Made by a program: the position numbers and the translations under genes
Notes under the pieces: model-generated
Seen by the model: the letters and a program-made list of their open reading frames with translations, nothing else
Databases searched by the model: none
Told to the model about the DNA's origin: nothing
Shown here: positions 17,764 to 27,397 of the stretch, piece by piece
Numbering within the stretch: the first letter of the stretch is position 1
How the letters are laid out: each line of letters begins with the position of its first letter
Assembly (NCBI GenBank): GCA_002342585.1
Contig: DDQG01000008.1
Coordinates: 42,564-106,563 of the forward strand
Direction of reading: 5' to 3'
DNA length: 64,000 nucleotides
From: Prevotellaceae bacterium UBA2448
GTDB lineage: Bacteria; Bacteroidota; Bacteroidia; Bacteroidales; Bacteroidaceae

Positions 17764-19098
17764 ATCAAGGAGTTTTTGGATTGCCTGTTGCATGTTGTGG
17801 AAATCAAACTGGGAGAGGGTGCTCTCCATGAGTGCCTGTATCTTATCGTTGCAAAGATTACCGAGCGAACCTTCATGGGTGTGGTGCAAATCCTTGTTCG
17901 GTTTGAAATTTCCAGCCTCTATATCGAGTCCCACCTTCTTATATGCATCGCGGAACGGCATGCCTGAAGCAGCGAGTTGGTTGACGGTTTCAACAGAGAA
18001 AATAGGGTCGTAAATCGGGTTGTCAAGGATATGGTCGTTCACTTCCATCTTCTTGATAATGTATGTAGCCATATTCAGACAGTCTTTCAGTTCGTCGAAA
18101 GCAGGAAGGAATGTTTCCTTGATAATCTGCAAGTCGCGGAAATATCCCGAAGGCAGATTATTCATAATCATCGTAACTGTTGTAGGCAGGGACTGCAGTT
18201 TGTTACATTTCGCACGGGTCAGTTCGAAGACATCCGGATTCTTCTTATGCGGCATGATTGAAGAACCCGTAGTGCAATCGGCAGGCAACTTCACAAAGGC
18301 AAAGTTCTGCGAATTGAACATACAGGCATCGAACGCCAGTTTTGCAAGAGTACCTGCAATAGATGCCATGGAAAATGCCACGTTGCGTTCGGTCTTTCCG
18401 CGACCCATCTGAGCATAAACCACATTATAATCCATAGAGTCGAAGCCCAGCAAGTCGGTTGTCATCTGACGGTTCAGCGGGAAACTGCTTCCGTAACCTG
18501 CTGCAGAACCAAGTGGATTGCGATTAGTTATGCGCCAGGCAGCCAGCAGATACTGCATGTCATCGACCAGACTCTCTGCATAGGCACCAAACCAAAGTCC
18601 GAAACTGGATGGCATAGCAACCTGCAGATGAGTGTACCCCGGCATCAGAACGTCCTTATGACGATTAGACTGAATAATCAGTTCGTCGAACAACTGCTTA
18701 ACCAACTCTGCAATCTCGCGAATTTGATCGCGAATGAATAACTTGAGGTCAACAAGCACCTGATCGTTACGGGAGCGTCCGGAATGTATCTTCTTGCCTA
18801 CATCGCCCAACTTGCGAGTAAGCATCAGTTCCACCTGACTATGCACATCCTCTACACCTTCCTCTATCACAAATTCGCCACGTTCAGCCTGCTCATAAAT
18901 CAGTTTTAACTCCTTCAGGAGCACATCCAATTCATCCTTGGTGAGCAAATTGATGCTCTCAAGCATGATTATATGAGCCATCGAACCGATAACATCGTAC
19001 TTTGCCAGATAGAGGTCCATCTCACGGTCGCGACCGACAGTGAACTTCTCTATCTCAGCAGTCATATTAACGTTCTTCGTCCAAAGTTTTTCTGCCAT
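17761..19098 (-). CDS. argH: Argininosuccinate lyase
   Basis: 445 residues. It splits argininosuccinate into arginine and fumarate, the last step of arginine synthesis. The fumarase/aspartase signature GSSIMPHKKNP is at 278-288; HSGRSRNDQ (105-113) and YTHLQ (155-159) are the other conserved blocks with catalytic residues. The family length is normal. It lies 10 bases downstream of an SRPBCC gene and pyrE in the same run; no other arg gene is nearby. Confidence 0.97.
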   Translation of the reverse strand: MAEKLWTKNVNMTAEIEKFTVGRDREMDLYLAKYDVIGSMAHIIMLESINLLTKDELDVLLKELKLIYEQAERGEFVIEEGVEDVHSQVELMLTRKLGDVGKKIHSGRSRNDQVLVDLKLFIRDQIREIAELVKQLFDELIIQSNRHKDVLMPGYTHLQVAMPSSFGLWFGAYAESLVDDMQYLLAAWRITNRNPLGSAAGYGSSFPLNRQMTTDLLGFDSMDYNVVYAQMGRGKTERNVAFSMASIAGTLAKLAFDACMFNSQNFAFVKLPADCTTGSSIMPHKKNPDVFELTRAKCNKLQSLPTTVTMIMNNLPSGYFRDLQIIKETFLPAFDELKDCLNMATYIIKKMEVNDHILDNPIYDPIFSVETVNQLAASGMPFRDAYKKVGLDIEAGNFKPNKDLHHTHEGSLGNLCNDKIQALMESTLSQFDFHNMQQAIQKLLD

Positions 19099-19108
19099 AA
19101 TCGTTGCT

Positions 19109-19570
19109 TTAATTATATGGTATCATTGCAAGCATATCTGCCATCTTCTCTATACCATTCTTCAATGGTTTGTCGAGCATCTGCTTCATGAAGAAATTCA
19201 GATCAGCATCAACAGTGAGTTTCATCTTACTGCTGTTGTCCGATGTAGGCAGAACCTGAGCCCAGCATGTGAAAGCAACAGGCGAACTCATCGACTGAAA
19301 CTTCACACATTTGTTCTCCTCGCGCTCTACTATTTCTACAGAAACAGTACCTACCATTCCTGCATCGCACGAAACACTGTCAGCAGAAAATTCCATTTTA
19401 TCGATGACATCGCGTATCTGGTCACGTTTGTCATCTGGTATCTGCTGCTGAATGAGGGGATCGTTGATGCGTTCTTTTATTACCTGAAGATTATTAAGGT
19501 CTGAGAGTTTCGAATAGACACTTTCTACAGGGAATGGTATCTGTTTTATTGTACTTTCGTATCTTGCCAT
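19109..19570 (-). CDS. SRPBCC-like (polyketide cyclase/START fold) protein
   Basis: 153 residues from ATG 19570 (MARYESTIKQIPF). The alternative upstream start would begin within the pyrE C-terminal region and lacks support. The opening ESTIKQIPFPVESVYSKLSDLNNL is typical of SRPBCC proteins that bind hydrophobic ligands. A DUF-type Bacteroidetes family of unknown function, probably cytoplasmic. Sits between pyrE (17 bases) and argH (10 bases) in one transcription unit. Confidence 0.75.
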   Translation of the reverse strand: MARYESTIKQIPFPVESVYSKLSDLNNLQVIKERINDPLIQQQIPDDKRDQIRDVIDKMEFSADSVSCDAGMVGTVSVEIVEREENKCVKFQSMSSPVAFTCWAQVLPTSDNSSKMKLTVDADLNFFMKQMLDKPLKNGIEKMADMLAMIPYN

Positions 19571-19587
19571 GATATGTATTTTCTCAA

Positions 19588-20220
19588 TTATTTTTTCCAG
19601 TTTGCAGGGTCGCGGCGCCACTCGTTGAGCATTGGAACCTGATCCTTTGTGATATAACCGCTCTCAAGGGCAACCTCAAGCACTGCCTCGTAGTTAGTAA
19701 GAGTGAGCAAACGCACATTGGCATCTTTGAATGCCTGTTCGGCGATAGGGAATCCGTAGGTGTAACTTGCAATCATACCAACCACTTCGCTACCACTCTT
19801 ACGGATAGCCTCAACAGCCTTCAACGAAGAACCGCCAGTTGAGATGAGGTCTTCGATGACAACAACCTTAGAACCTGGAGCGAGTTCACCTTCAATAAGA
19901 TTTTCCAATCCGTGATCCTTTGGTTTGCTTCTTACATATACAAATGGTTTATTCAGAAGGTCAGCTACCAAAGCACCCTGAGGAATAGCACCTGTAGCAA
20001 CACCGGCTACAGCATCTACATCTGGGAAATTCTCAACCAGCAAGCGAGCCAACTCTGTCTTTACGAATGTGCGCAAGTCGGTAAAAGAAAGAGTCTTGCG
20101 ATTGTCACAATAGAAAGGTGACTTCCAACCACTTGCCCATGTGAAGGGATTTTCAGGTTGCAACTTGATAGCTTTAATATTAAGTAATTTCTCGGCAAAT
20201 ATTTTTTCTAATGTATTCAT
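19588..20220 (-). CDS. pyrE: Orotate phosphoribosyltransferase
   Basis: 210 residues. It couples orotate to PRPP to form OMP in pyrimidine synthesis. The PRPP-binding loop VVVIEDLISTGGSS is at 119-132; the flexible catalytic loop KPKDHG is at 99-104. Length is standard. It follows the thioredoxin-like lipoprotein gene by 13 bases. Confidence 0.97.
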   Translation of the reverse strand: MNTLEKIFAEKLLNIKAIKLQPENPFTWASGWKSPFYCDNRKTLSFTDLRTFVKTELARLLVENFPDVDAVAGVATGAIPQGALVADLLNKPFVYVRSKPKDHGLENLIEGELAPGSKVVVIEDLISTGGSSLKAVEAIRKSGSEVVGMIASYTYGFPIAEQAFKDANVRLLTLTNYEAVLEVALESGYITKDQVPMLNEWRRDPANWKK

Positions 20221-20233
20221 TGTATATGTGATT

Positions 20234-21250
20234 TTAGTGTAATTGTTTTTTCAGTTTTTCTTTAATTTTTTCCAAATCATCAGATTTATAAGTGATGTTG
20301 TGCTTCTTGTCAACCAACAAATAAGTAGGAATTGCCTCCAACGCCAATTCGTTCACTATAGGCGACGACCACGCTAATCCATCACAATAATGCTCAATGA
20401 TGAGGGAATCGCGACGCACAATATCTTCCCATCTGTAACGCTGACTATCGAGTGAGATAGCTACAAAACGAACAATCTCACCATATTCCTTTTGAAAGTT
20501 GCGAAACTTATACATCAAGTCATAACTGTTTCTCTGCCATGAAGCCCAGAACATAACGACAGTATAGTCTGTATTGTCCGTTTCGTTCCACAACTTCCGC
20601 TTCACTTTCTTCGTATTTGTCAGTTCTATATTCTTCAGTTTTTTCCCTTCTGTCAAAGCTCCGGCATTATCAAGCATTGCATCGGCAGAATATAACAGAA
20701 CACTTGTAGAATTATATGAACGAAGAACACTGATGAGCTGCTTCACATCAGCAAAATTGGGATTACTGTTTTGCAGGAAAAATTTATCAAACAGATAAAG
20801 AGCAACGGCAGACTGCGGATTGTCCAATATGTACTGCTTTGCTACATTTGGAACATCAGATTCTTTCACCTCCGAGATATCTTTCCGGAACTGCATCATC
20901 AGTTCATTCTCCTCAGAACCCTCTACCTTGTAGTTTTTCAGGTCATTGGTAGCAGCACTGTACTCAATCGTCTTCCCTGGACTGACAAACACTACCTGTT
21001 CCACTGCATTTGGAAACAGGAGGATATAAGGAATGGTATCATAAACCTCTCCTCTATATTCAAAACGGCTATCTGCAATCTTCAGTGTATCAATTGTAGC
21101 ATTGGGGTTGTAAGGCGAATAGATAAAAAGTTCGCCCGACTTCATGCCATCAAATTCACCTTCGATAGTGAAACCATTGCCACTATGGCCACACCCTATC
21201 AGTAAGAGTGTGGTCATAGAAGCTAATGAATATATCAAAGACTTTATCAA
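20234..21250 (-). CDS. DUF4369/thioredoxin-like lipoprotein lacking redox cysteines
   Basis: 338 residues with a lipobox LIGC (C20). The N-terminal 30-125 region looks like DUF4369 and is followed by a thioredoxin-like fold (about 205-338). The usual WCxxC is WASWQRNS here (235-242), so both redox cysteines are gone, while the cis-proline (P308 in EAIPTY) remains. It is therefore probably not an oxidoreductase; a binding role at the envelope is an inference. Its ATG overlaps the stop of the OmpA/TPR lipoprotein gene by four bases. Confidence 0.8.
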   Translation of the reverse strand: MIKSLIYSLASMTTLLLIGCGHSGNGFTIEGEFDGMKSGELFIYSPYNPNATIDTLKIADSRFEYRGEVYDTIPYILLFPNAVEQVVFVSPGKTIEYSAATNDLKNYKVEGSEENELMMQFRKDISEVKESDVPNVAKQYILDNPQSAVALYLFDKFFLQNSNPNFADVKQLISVLRSYNSTSVLLYSADAMLDNAGALTEGKKLKNIELTNTKKVKRKLWNETDNTDYTVVMFWASWQRNSYDLMYKFRNFQKEYGEIVRFVAISLDSQRYRWEDIVRRDSLIIEHYCDGLAWSSPIVNELALEAIPTYLLVDKKHNITYKSDDLEKIKEKLKKQLH

Positions 21251-22938
21251 AGTACCTTTGTGATATTAGGGAAACTATAGAACTCGCAATCGTTGAGAGC
21301 CTTCTGACGATAAGAGCTATCTTTCTGAATAGACTGTTTCAGGTTTGTAAGGATAGCAGCTTCTTCATTCTGACGAGCAGCTACGATAGCCTTCAGATAG
21401 AATGTGAGAGCATCTGGATTCTTAATGTTGTTCAGAGTCTGTGTTGCAGAGCTATAATCCTTTGCAAGAATCTGAGCCAAAGCAGCACTGTTGTTTGCAG
21501 ACTTACCCAGTTTTGCAGCAGCTTGATCATACTTACCCTGAGCAACATAGAGATTTCCGAGGTTGTCGTCAGCCGATGGAGCATTTACACCCTTAGCGGC
21601 ATACAATTCTGCAGACTTGAAATCGCCGTTGATAAGTGCGATAGTACTCATATTTGCATTTGGTTCTGGAGCATTTGGATCCTGTGCAAGAGCCTGCTGA
21701 TAATATTCGTCAGCCTTCTCTACATTACCCTCCTTCATCTGAAGTACACCAAGGTTGTTGTAAGCACGATAGTCGCTTGGGTACAATTCCTTTGCCTTCT
21801 GGTAGTAAGCAGCCTTCTCTGCATCAGTCTGAGCGATTGTGTTACCAGCATAGAGGAGTTCTTCAACACTCAACTTCGTTGCATCATCTTTGCACTGCTG
21901 TACGATTTCCTCATCGCTACGACCGATTACATCGTAGTTGATAGTGAGGCGAGAACGACGGAGTTCTGGCAGAACTGCATCAGCAAGGTCCTTATATACT
22001 GTAGCGATATTTCTGATTTCAGTCTCTCTCTGTTCTGGATCCTGATACATAGAGAGAACTCGCAGAATCACTTCTTTATCCTGCAGATTTGACTGTGATA
22101 CCAATTCCTTGAAACCTTCCCAGTCTTCAGCTGTATATTTAGTATCTACGTTTGTAGAAAGCTTCTGAGCCTTGAGCTGCTTGTTTACATACTGTTCTGA
22201 AACCTCACCACGCTTTTCAGCCAATTTCTCATTGAAATCGTACTTTCCATCTGGTGAAGCATATGCGCTAACCTCTACATTCTTAATTGCAAGACCCTTC
22301 TGATCCTGCTTGATTTCCTTCATCTTTGCGATGAAATCTTTTACATTTGAGCTATTCAGTTCGCTACCACGCAGATTTGCCTGATTGATAAGGAACTTAA
22401 CAGCAGCTTCCTGCTTCTGGCTGATAACACGCTGGAACTTATCTGGAGCTACAGAACGGCCACTGGTACGAGCAGCCTCACTAACAAGAGCTGCAGTAGC
22501 AATTACACCATAACCAATCTTAACTTCAGGAATCTTAACCTCCTTGTTACCCTTCTTAGCTGCAAACTGCATATAAAGAGTGCTCTTAGCCATTTCGTCT
22601 TGATATGGGAAAGACACCTTCATAGTTGCAGTACCGCCATTCTTGTAAGAGATAACAGTGTTGTTAGCCTCAACTTTCTCACCCTGGAATGTCTTGCTGG
22701 CAGCTGTTGCCTGACCACCTTCCCACTTCAGTACTGGTGTGCAAGTAACTACACCTTTCTTTGGCATAAACTTAGCAGGGATGTTAGCACTAATAGTTGC
22801 TGGAACTTCACCGGCAACATACTCCAATGGTGTAGGAGTTACATTAAAATTCTCACTTGTGATTTTACCAAAACCACTACAACCAGCTAACACAACTGAT
22901 ACAGCTGCACTTAGCACAAAATAAATGTTCTTTTTCAT
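21247..22938 (-). CDS. OmpA-like/TPR outer-membrane lipoprotein
   Basis: 563 residues, lipobox LAGC (C20). A beta-rich N-terminal region (30-150) is followed by an OmpA-like segment (EVSAYASPDGKYDFN, about 222-236, and EKLAEKRGE) and a C-terminal set of tetratricopeptide-like repeats (about 365-500, YNNLGVLQMKEGNVEKADEYY). Such proteins act in the Bacteroidetes envelope, binding peptidoglycan or partners. The specific role is unknown. Preceded by a 33-bp gap after the LolC/E-like permease gene. Confidence 0.8.
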   Translation of the reverse strand: MKKNIYFVLSAAVSVVLAGCSGFGKITSENFNVTPTPLEYVAGEVPATISANIPAKFMPKKGVVTCTPVLKWEGGQATAASKTFQGEKVEANNTVISYKNGGTATMKVSFPYQDEMAKSTLYMQFAAKKGNKEVKIPEVKIGYGVIATAALVSEAARTSGRSVAPDKFQRVISQKQEAAVKFLINQANLRGSELNSSNVKDFIAKMKEIKQDQKGLAIKNVEVSAYASPDGKYDFNEKLAEKRGEVSEQYVNKQLKAQKLSTNVDTKYTAEDWEGFKELVSQSNLQDKEVILRVLSMYQDPEQRETEIRNIATVYKDLADAVLPELRRSRLTINYDVIGRSDEEIVQQCKDDATKLSVEELLYAGNTIAQTDAEKAAYYQKAKELYPSDYRAYNNLGVLQMKEGNVEKADEYYQQALAQDPNAPEPNANMSTIALINGDFKSAELYAAKGVNAPSADDNLGNLYVAQGKYDQAAAKLGKSANNSAALAQILAKDYSSATQTLNNIKNPDALTFYLKAIVAARQNEEAAILTNLKQSIQKDSSYRQKALNDCEFYSFPNITKVL

Positions 22939-22971
22939 TGTTGTTTTTTTAAATTAGTTAAACGTAATATG

Positions 22972-24204
22972 TTAATTGTCTATCACTTCTTGAGTCATTG
23001 TACGAACAGGATACCACACTGAGATGAAACCAACTACTATCACTGTTATGAAAACCAGCACTATGTCCCACATACTCACACTGACGGGATAGGCATCTAT
23101 GATGTATGCTCCCTCCTGGTCTCCAAATCGTACTATGCCATAATATTGCTGAATAAGACAAAGGGTAAGTCCTATGACTATTCCCGCAACGGCACCTATG
23201 AGTGAAATCATCCTGCCCTCAAGCATGAAGATGTTTCTTATTTGTTTATTATCAGCACCCATATTCCGCATTATCAAAGCATCCTCTTTCTTGTCGATAA
23301 TCAGCATCGAAAGCGAACCGATTATGTTGAAACAAGCTACCATCAGGATAAAGGTCAGGAAGATATAGGAAATCAACTTCTCTATTTTCATAATCTGAAA
23401 CGTGCTTTCCTGCTGCTCATATCTGTCAAGCACTTTAAATTTACTGCCCATCAACTTCGTTATGTGCGATTTCATCGATGAAATACTTGCACCTTTTTTC
23501 AGTTTCAGTTCTATGCCCGTAACCATCCCCTCCTTCTCAAACAAACGTCGGGCAAAGTTTATATTTGTCAGTACATACTTGCCATCATATTTATTCTGCT
23601 TCACCATAAATCCTACATTAGGCGAGTACAACTCTTCTATATTGAAACTCTCGCTTGGGTCAGTCATGTCTATCCTCTCATCTCCTCGTGGTGCATATAC
23701 TTCAATAGGTTGTAAGAAATCAACGGGCAATCCCAATTGTTGCAACACACCCACTCCTGCTACTCCATAATCCAACACATCGGCATGCAGTTCGAAGACG
23801 CCATCACCATACAGAATGTCATTTATATCTGTCAACTCCTCAAAATTATCATCCACACCCTTGATTGTAACCATCACCTGGCGGTTGTTTGCAATCAGAA
23901 GAGCATTATCTTCCACCACCTCAGTATAAACGGCAATGTTTTCATTCTTACGAAGAGTCTTCAACAATTCATCATCTGCCGCTATGTATTTTCCCTCTAT
24001 AGGGACTAATTTTAATTCTGGGTCGAAGGCCGTAAACAGGTTTGCAACCATATCCTGGAAACCGTTGAATACACTGAGAATACACACCAAAGCAGCCGTT
24101 GCAATTGCAACTCCACAAACACTCACTCCACTGATGATGTTAATTGCGGTATGCGACTTCTTAGAGAAGAGGTATCTCTTTGCTATATAGAACGGAAATG
24201 CCAA
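22972..24204 (-). CDS. FtsX/LolC/LolE-family ABC permease (lipoprotein release type)
   Basis: 410 residues. Architecture: an N-terminal membrane helix near 20-45, a large periplasmic domain to about 265, then three C-terminal membrane helices (about 272-295, 318-345, 375-400). The conserved RYLFSKKSHTAINIIS start and the LSMLIIDKKEDALIMRNMGA segment are typical of LolC/E. With a LolD ATPase (not in this window) it would extract lipoproteins from the inner membrane. Gap to rbfA is two bases. Confidence 0.88.
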   Translation of the reverse strand: MAFPFYIAKRYLFSKKSHTAINIISGVSVCGVAIATAALVCILSVFNGFQDMVANLFTAFDPELKLVPIEGKYIAADDELLKTLRKNENIAVYTEVVEDNALLIANNRQVMVTIKGVDDNFEELTDINDILYGDGVFELHADVLDYGVAGVGVLQQLGLPVDFLQPIEVYAPRGDERIDMTDPSESFNIEELYSPNVGFMVKQNKYDGKYVLTNINFARRLFEKEGMVTGIELKLKKGASISSMKSHITKLMGSKFKVLDRYEQQESTFQIMKIEKLISYIFLTFILMVACFNIIGSLSMLIIDKKEDALIMRNMGADNKQIRNIFMLEGRMISLIGAVAGIVIGLTLCLIQQYYGIVRFGDQEGAYIIDAYPVSVSMWDIVLVFITVIVVGFISVWYPVRTMTQEVIDN

Positions 24205-24206
24205 CT

Positions 24207-24548
24207 TTACTTCTCTCCCTTCAGCAGTTTGTCAATATTCTCTACATAGTCGAGCGAATCGTCAATGAAGAACTTCAACTCTGGAATAATTCTTAATTGA
24301 TATCTTTCCAGTGTTCCCAGTTCGTAACGAATTTCGCTGACATGAGCATTTATATTATCGAGTATCTCCTGAGCCCTTTCCGATGGGAAAATACTCAGGT
24401 ATGCCTTTGCAACACTCAAGTCAGGACTTACCCTGACCACACTAACTGATACGAGGATTCCACGCGTTTGGCGTGTCTGTTTCTGGAAAATCGTAGAAAG
24501 ATCCTTTTGTATCAGTCTTGCAATCTTATTTTGTCTATTAGTATCCAT
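24207..24548 (-). CDS. rbfA: Ribosome-binding factor A
   Basis: 113 residues with the KH-like RbfA fold: RQNKIARLIQKDLSTIF start, VSVVRVSPDLSVAKAYLSI strand block and a C-terminal LRIIPELKFFIDDSLDY motif. It helps mature the 30S subunit and 16S rRNA 5' end. It is packed two bases from both neighbours. Confidence 0.95.
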   Translation of the reverse strand: MDTNRQNKIARLIQKDLSTIFQKQTRQTRGILVSVSVVRVSPDLSVAKAYLSIFPSERAQEILDNINAHVSEIRYELGTLERYQLRIIPELKFFIDDSLDYVENIDKLLKGEK

Positions 24549-24550
24549 GT

Positions 24551-25219
24551 CTATTTCTTTTTATGTATAATCGTCAAGCCGTCTCTTAACGGCAGTATTA
24601 CCTTCTCCACTCGTGAGTCTTGGGCAACGAAATCATTGAATTCCTGTATGCTTGCCGTTTGCGGATCAGTATGTTCTTTGTTGAGTACATGTCCGTCCCA
24701 AAGAGTGTTGTCAACAAGTATATACCCTTCAGGATTCAGATGGTTCAGCACCATTTCGTAGTATTCCTTGTACTTCCTTTTGTCTGCATCAATAAATGCC
24801 ATATCGAACATCAAACCCATTTTAGGCACAATCTCCAAGGCATCACCAATGTGCATCGTTATCTTATCAGCATATTCTGAGTTTTCAAACCAAGGACGGG
24901 TAAAATCTTCCTGTTCATCGTTTATCTCGATTGTATGCAAATGACCACCTTCTGGCAAACCCTCTGCGATACACAGTCCGCTATACCCACTGTATGTTCC
25001 CAACTCCAGAACCATCTTCGGCTTTATCATTCCGACAAGCATCTTGAGAATTCTCCCCTGTACATGTCCGCTGGCCATTCGGCTATAAAGCAGATGCAAG
25101 TTGGTAGCTCTATAAAGCTTATGCAGATATTCTCCTTCTGGGTCTATATGGTTTTTGATGTAGTCGTCCAGTTCGTCCTGGAAATCTACAAAGTCAGAAA
25201 TCAGAATATCCTCGCGCAT
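24551..25219 (-). CDS. SAM-dependent O-methyltransferase (COG4122, catechol-O-methyltransferase-like)
   Basis: 222 residues. The SAM motif LELGTYSGYSG (about 70-81), the acidic motif TIEINDEQE and FIDADKRKY with metal-binding aspartates place it in the class of divalent-metal-dependent O-methyltransferases (COMT/CCoAOMT). Its natural acceptor is unknown. Three bases separate it from aroQ. Confidence 0.88.
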   Translation of the reverse strand: MREDILISDFVDFQDELDDYIKNHIDPEGEYLHKLYRATNLHLLYSRMASGHVQGRILKMLVGMIKPKMVLELGTYSGYSGLCIAEGLPEGGHLHTIEINDEQEDFTRPWFENSEYADKITMHIGDALEIVPKMGLMFDMAFIDADKRKYKEYYEMVLNHLNPEGYILVDNTLWDGHVLNKEHTDPQTASIQEFNDFVAQDSRVEKVILPLRDGLTIIHKKK

Positions 25220-25222
25220 CTC

Positions 25223-25648
25223 TTACTTATTTTTTGCCAAGAAAGCTTCAACAGCAAGTCGATAGCTGTCTAAACCAAATCCACAAATCACTCCAACACA
25301 TGCACAACTAATCATAGAGTGATGTCGGAATTCCTCTCTCTGATGAACATTCGAGATATGCACTTCAATTACTGGAGTATTGATTCCACGAATAGCATCC
25401 TGCAGAGCCACACTTGTATGAGTATATGCTCCTGCATTCAGTATGATACCATCCCACGAGAAACCGACCTCATGGAGTTTGTTGATGAGTTCACCTTCTA
25501 CATTCGACTGGAAATAACCGAATTCTACGTTGGCATAGCGCTGTTTCAACTCAGCATAATAATCTTCAAAACCCCTCGCACCATAGATTCCAGGTTCACG
25601 TTTTCCAAGTAAATTCAGGTTCGGACCGTTGACTATCAGTATTTTCAT
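25223..25648 (-). CDS. aroQ: 3-dehydroquinate dehydratase, type II
   Basis: 141 residues. The active-site start NGPNLNLLGKREPGIYG (7-23), the NAGAYTHTS segment and EVHISN are the family signatures. It catalyses the third step of the shikimate pathway. First gene of the long minus-strand run; a -7 box and a small palindrome lie upstream. Confidence 0.96.
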   Translation of the reverse strand: MKILIVNGPNLNLLGKREPGIYGARGFEDYYAELKQRYANVEFGYFQSNVEGELINKLHEVGFSWDGIILNAGAYTHTSVALQDAIRGINTPVIEVHISNVHQREEFRHHSMISCACVGVICGFGLDSYRLAVEAFLAKNK

Positions 25649-25662
25649 ATTCCGATATATTT

Positions 25663-25706
25663 TTTACACTTTGTGTAAAGATTGTATAATTTAGGGTGCA
25701 AAGGTA
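25663..25706 (-). promoter_or_regulatory. aroQ promoter with leader palindrome
   Basis: Minus-strand TACCTTTG at 25699-25706 is an exact -7 box. A 7-bp inverted repeat TTTACAC-TTT-GTGTAAA at 25663-25679 lies in the short leader and could be an operator. No clear -33 element. Confidence 0.5.
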
Positions 25707-25754
25707 ACGATATAAATGAATTTTGTGTGTAAGAGAAGGGAAAAAAGTACAAAA

Positions 25755-26678
25755 TTATTTTGTTTGCATGTATTTCCGTTCTCCGCCCCAGCGTTCATTC
25801 AGTCCATCGGAGAACGCTTCATGGAACAATTTCATCCAATCCCAAGACCGTTGAAAAAGCAACAAATATGCCTCACTAATCAAGTAGTAATATGCAAGAA
25901 CCAAACTCTTCTTTAATACACTTCTCTTCTGTATTTTCTTGTTATACACCTTGTTGCGACTCATGCAGTACATCTTCCACTTGACAGGTTTGAAATGACC
26001 AAGTACCAGAAAGTGTACATCTGTATCTTGCATGACTGGGTGTAAGTGTCGAGCACTGAAAACTCCATAAGACGGAAATCCTGCTTCCGTCATCCTCATA
26101 TCGTAGTTCATCTCATCACCATATATGAAAAGTTCGCGTTTTGGTATTCCAACTTTCTTCACAGCCTCTATCGAAAACAGTCCTCCATTAAAAGGATTGC
26201 AGTATCTTGGCATCAGTTCTCCTCCACCATATGCTGCATGTAATACCTCTGGATCATAACTGCCTTTGCAAGCTCCATTCAATTTCTCTGGATTGTTAAT
26301 ATCCATCAAAACAGGAGAAACATAACCATACTGACGAACATATCTTGAGAGAATTTCCAAACAATCTTCTGCAGGCAATCCATCGTCGTCCAGCATCCAA
26401 AAAGCATCGTATCCACCGTCTTTCAAGGCTGTTTCCATACCTAATGAAAAACCCATAGCTCCACCCCCATTCTCAGGCAGATAATTATAGCAAATCCTCA
26501 CACCATTTATCTCCTTGTCGTAATTCAGAGAACGCAATAAGTCAGGTGTTCCATCAGTAGAGTGATTATCTACCACATAAATGCATTCAGGTCTTAATGT
26601 CTGTCCTGCTACTGCTTCCAGACATTTCACCAATACCTCTTTTCGATTATATGTAGGAATGGCAACAGCTATTTTCAT
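25755..26678 (-). CDS. Family 2 glycosyltransferase
   Basis: 307 residues. GT-A fold start MKIAVAIPTYNRKEVLVKCL, then VVDNHSTDGT and the DxD-like MLDDDGLP (about 95-102). The NPFNGGLFS and GDEMNYDMR blocks resemble rhamnosyl/galactofuranosyl transferases. It would add a sugar to a surface polysaccharide at the cytoplasmic face. Last gene of the glycan cluster, separated by 21 bases from the cytidylyltransferase. Confidence 0.85.
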   Translation of the reverse strand: MKIAVAIPTYNRKEVLVKCLEAVAGQTLRPECIYVVDNHSTDGTPDLLRSLNYDKEINGVRICYNYLPENGGGAMGFSLGMETALKDGGYDAFWMLDDDGLPAEDCLEILSRYVRQYGYVSPVLMDINNPEKLNGACKGSYDPEVLHAAYGGGELMPRYCNPFNGGLFSIEAVKKVGIPKRELFIYGDEMNYDMRMTEAGFPSYGVFSARHLHPVMQDTDVHFLVLGHFKPVKWKMYCMSRNKVYNKKIQKRSVLKKSLVLAYYYLISEAYLLLFQRSWDWMKLFHEAFSDGLNERWGGERKYMQTK

Positions 26679-26699
26679 ATTGTTTCAGTTACAATTGTT

Positions 26700-27392
26700 T
26701 CAGTTATTCAAATACAACTCCACCATCTTGAGGTCATCTTTGTAAGTTACCTTCAAATTAGAATCCTCTCCATCTACAATCCTAATAGGTATGTCAGGAC
26801 GATATTTCAGAACTACTCCACAATCGTCGGTAGCAGTGAAAACAGGATCTTTCAAACCTATTTCATAGGCAGAACGAATCACTTCGATGTCAAAGGCTTG
26901 TGGAGTCTGTGCCCGATACATGGTTTTACGGTCCGGCACACTCTTAAGCACACCATCATTGCATACCAGAATGGTATCGGTTGAAGCAATAGCCACTCCA
27001 CATGCTTTTGCCGATTTCATCGTGAAAATCACGTCATCTATGATACGTTTCGACACCAGCGGACGAGCAGCATCATGAAGTATCAGAATCACATCTTCTG
27101 CAGCATATTTCTTCACAGCTGCAAGACTGCTGTCGTAGCGTTCCTTACCACCTTCCAGCACATCAACAACTTTTTTATAGTTATTCTTGCTGACCAAAGC
27201 TTTTACCTTATATATATAGTCTTTGTGTGACACTATAACCACTTCATCGATTGACGGATTACTGTCAAAAGCCTCGACAGAATACTCTAACACAGTCTTT
27301 CCGTTTATCTCGAAAAACTGCTTTGGTATATCAGTTCCCATTCTGCTTCCCTTGCCTCCAGCCAAGACTACTGCAACATTTCGTTTTGCCAT
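26700..27392 (-). CDS. IspD/TarI-family cytidylyltransferase 1
   Basis: 230 residues. Conserved nucleotide site: GGKGSRMG (12-19), PKQF (23-26), HDAARP (106-111), a VPDRKTMYRAQTPQ block and SNLKVTYKDDL at the C terminus. These features fit either IspD (CDP-methylerythritol synthesis, isoprenoids) or a CDP-ribitol/polyol enzyme of the TarI type. HDAARP and the TDD motif favour IspD-like chemistry; the position inside a glycan cluster with LicD favours CDP-polyol. Both are kept open. A second paralogue is at 30725-31447. Confidence 0.85.
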   Translation of the reverse strand: MAKRNVAVVLAGGKGSRMGTDIPKQFFEINGKTVLEYSVEAFDSNPSIDEVVIVSHKDYIYKVKALVSKNNYKKVVDVLEGGKERYDSSLAAVKKYAAEDVILILHDAARPLVSKRIIDDVIFTMKSAKACGVAIASTDTILVCNDGVLKSVPDRKTMYRAQTPQAFDIEVIRSAYEIGLKDPVFTATDDCGVVLKYRPDIPIRIVDGEDSNLKVTYKDDLKMVELYLNN

Positions 27393-27397
27393 AATGT

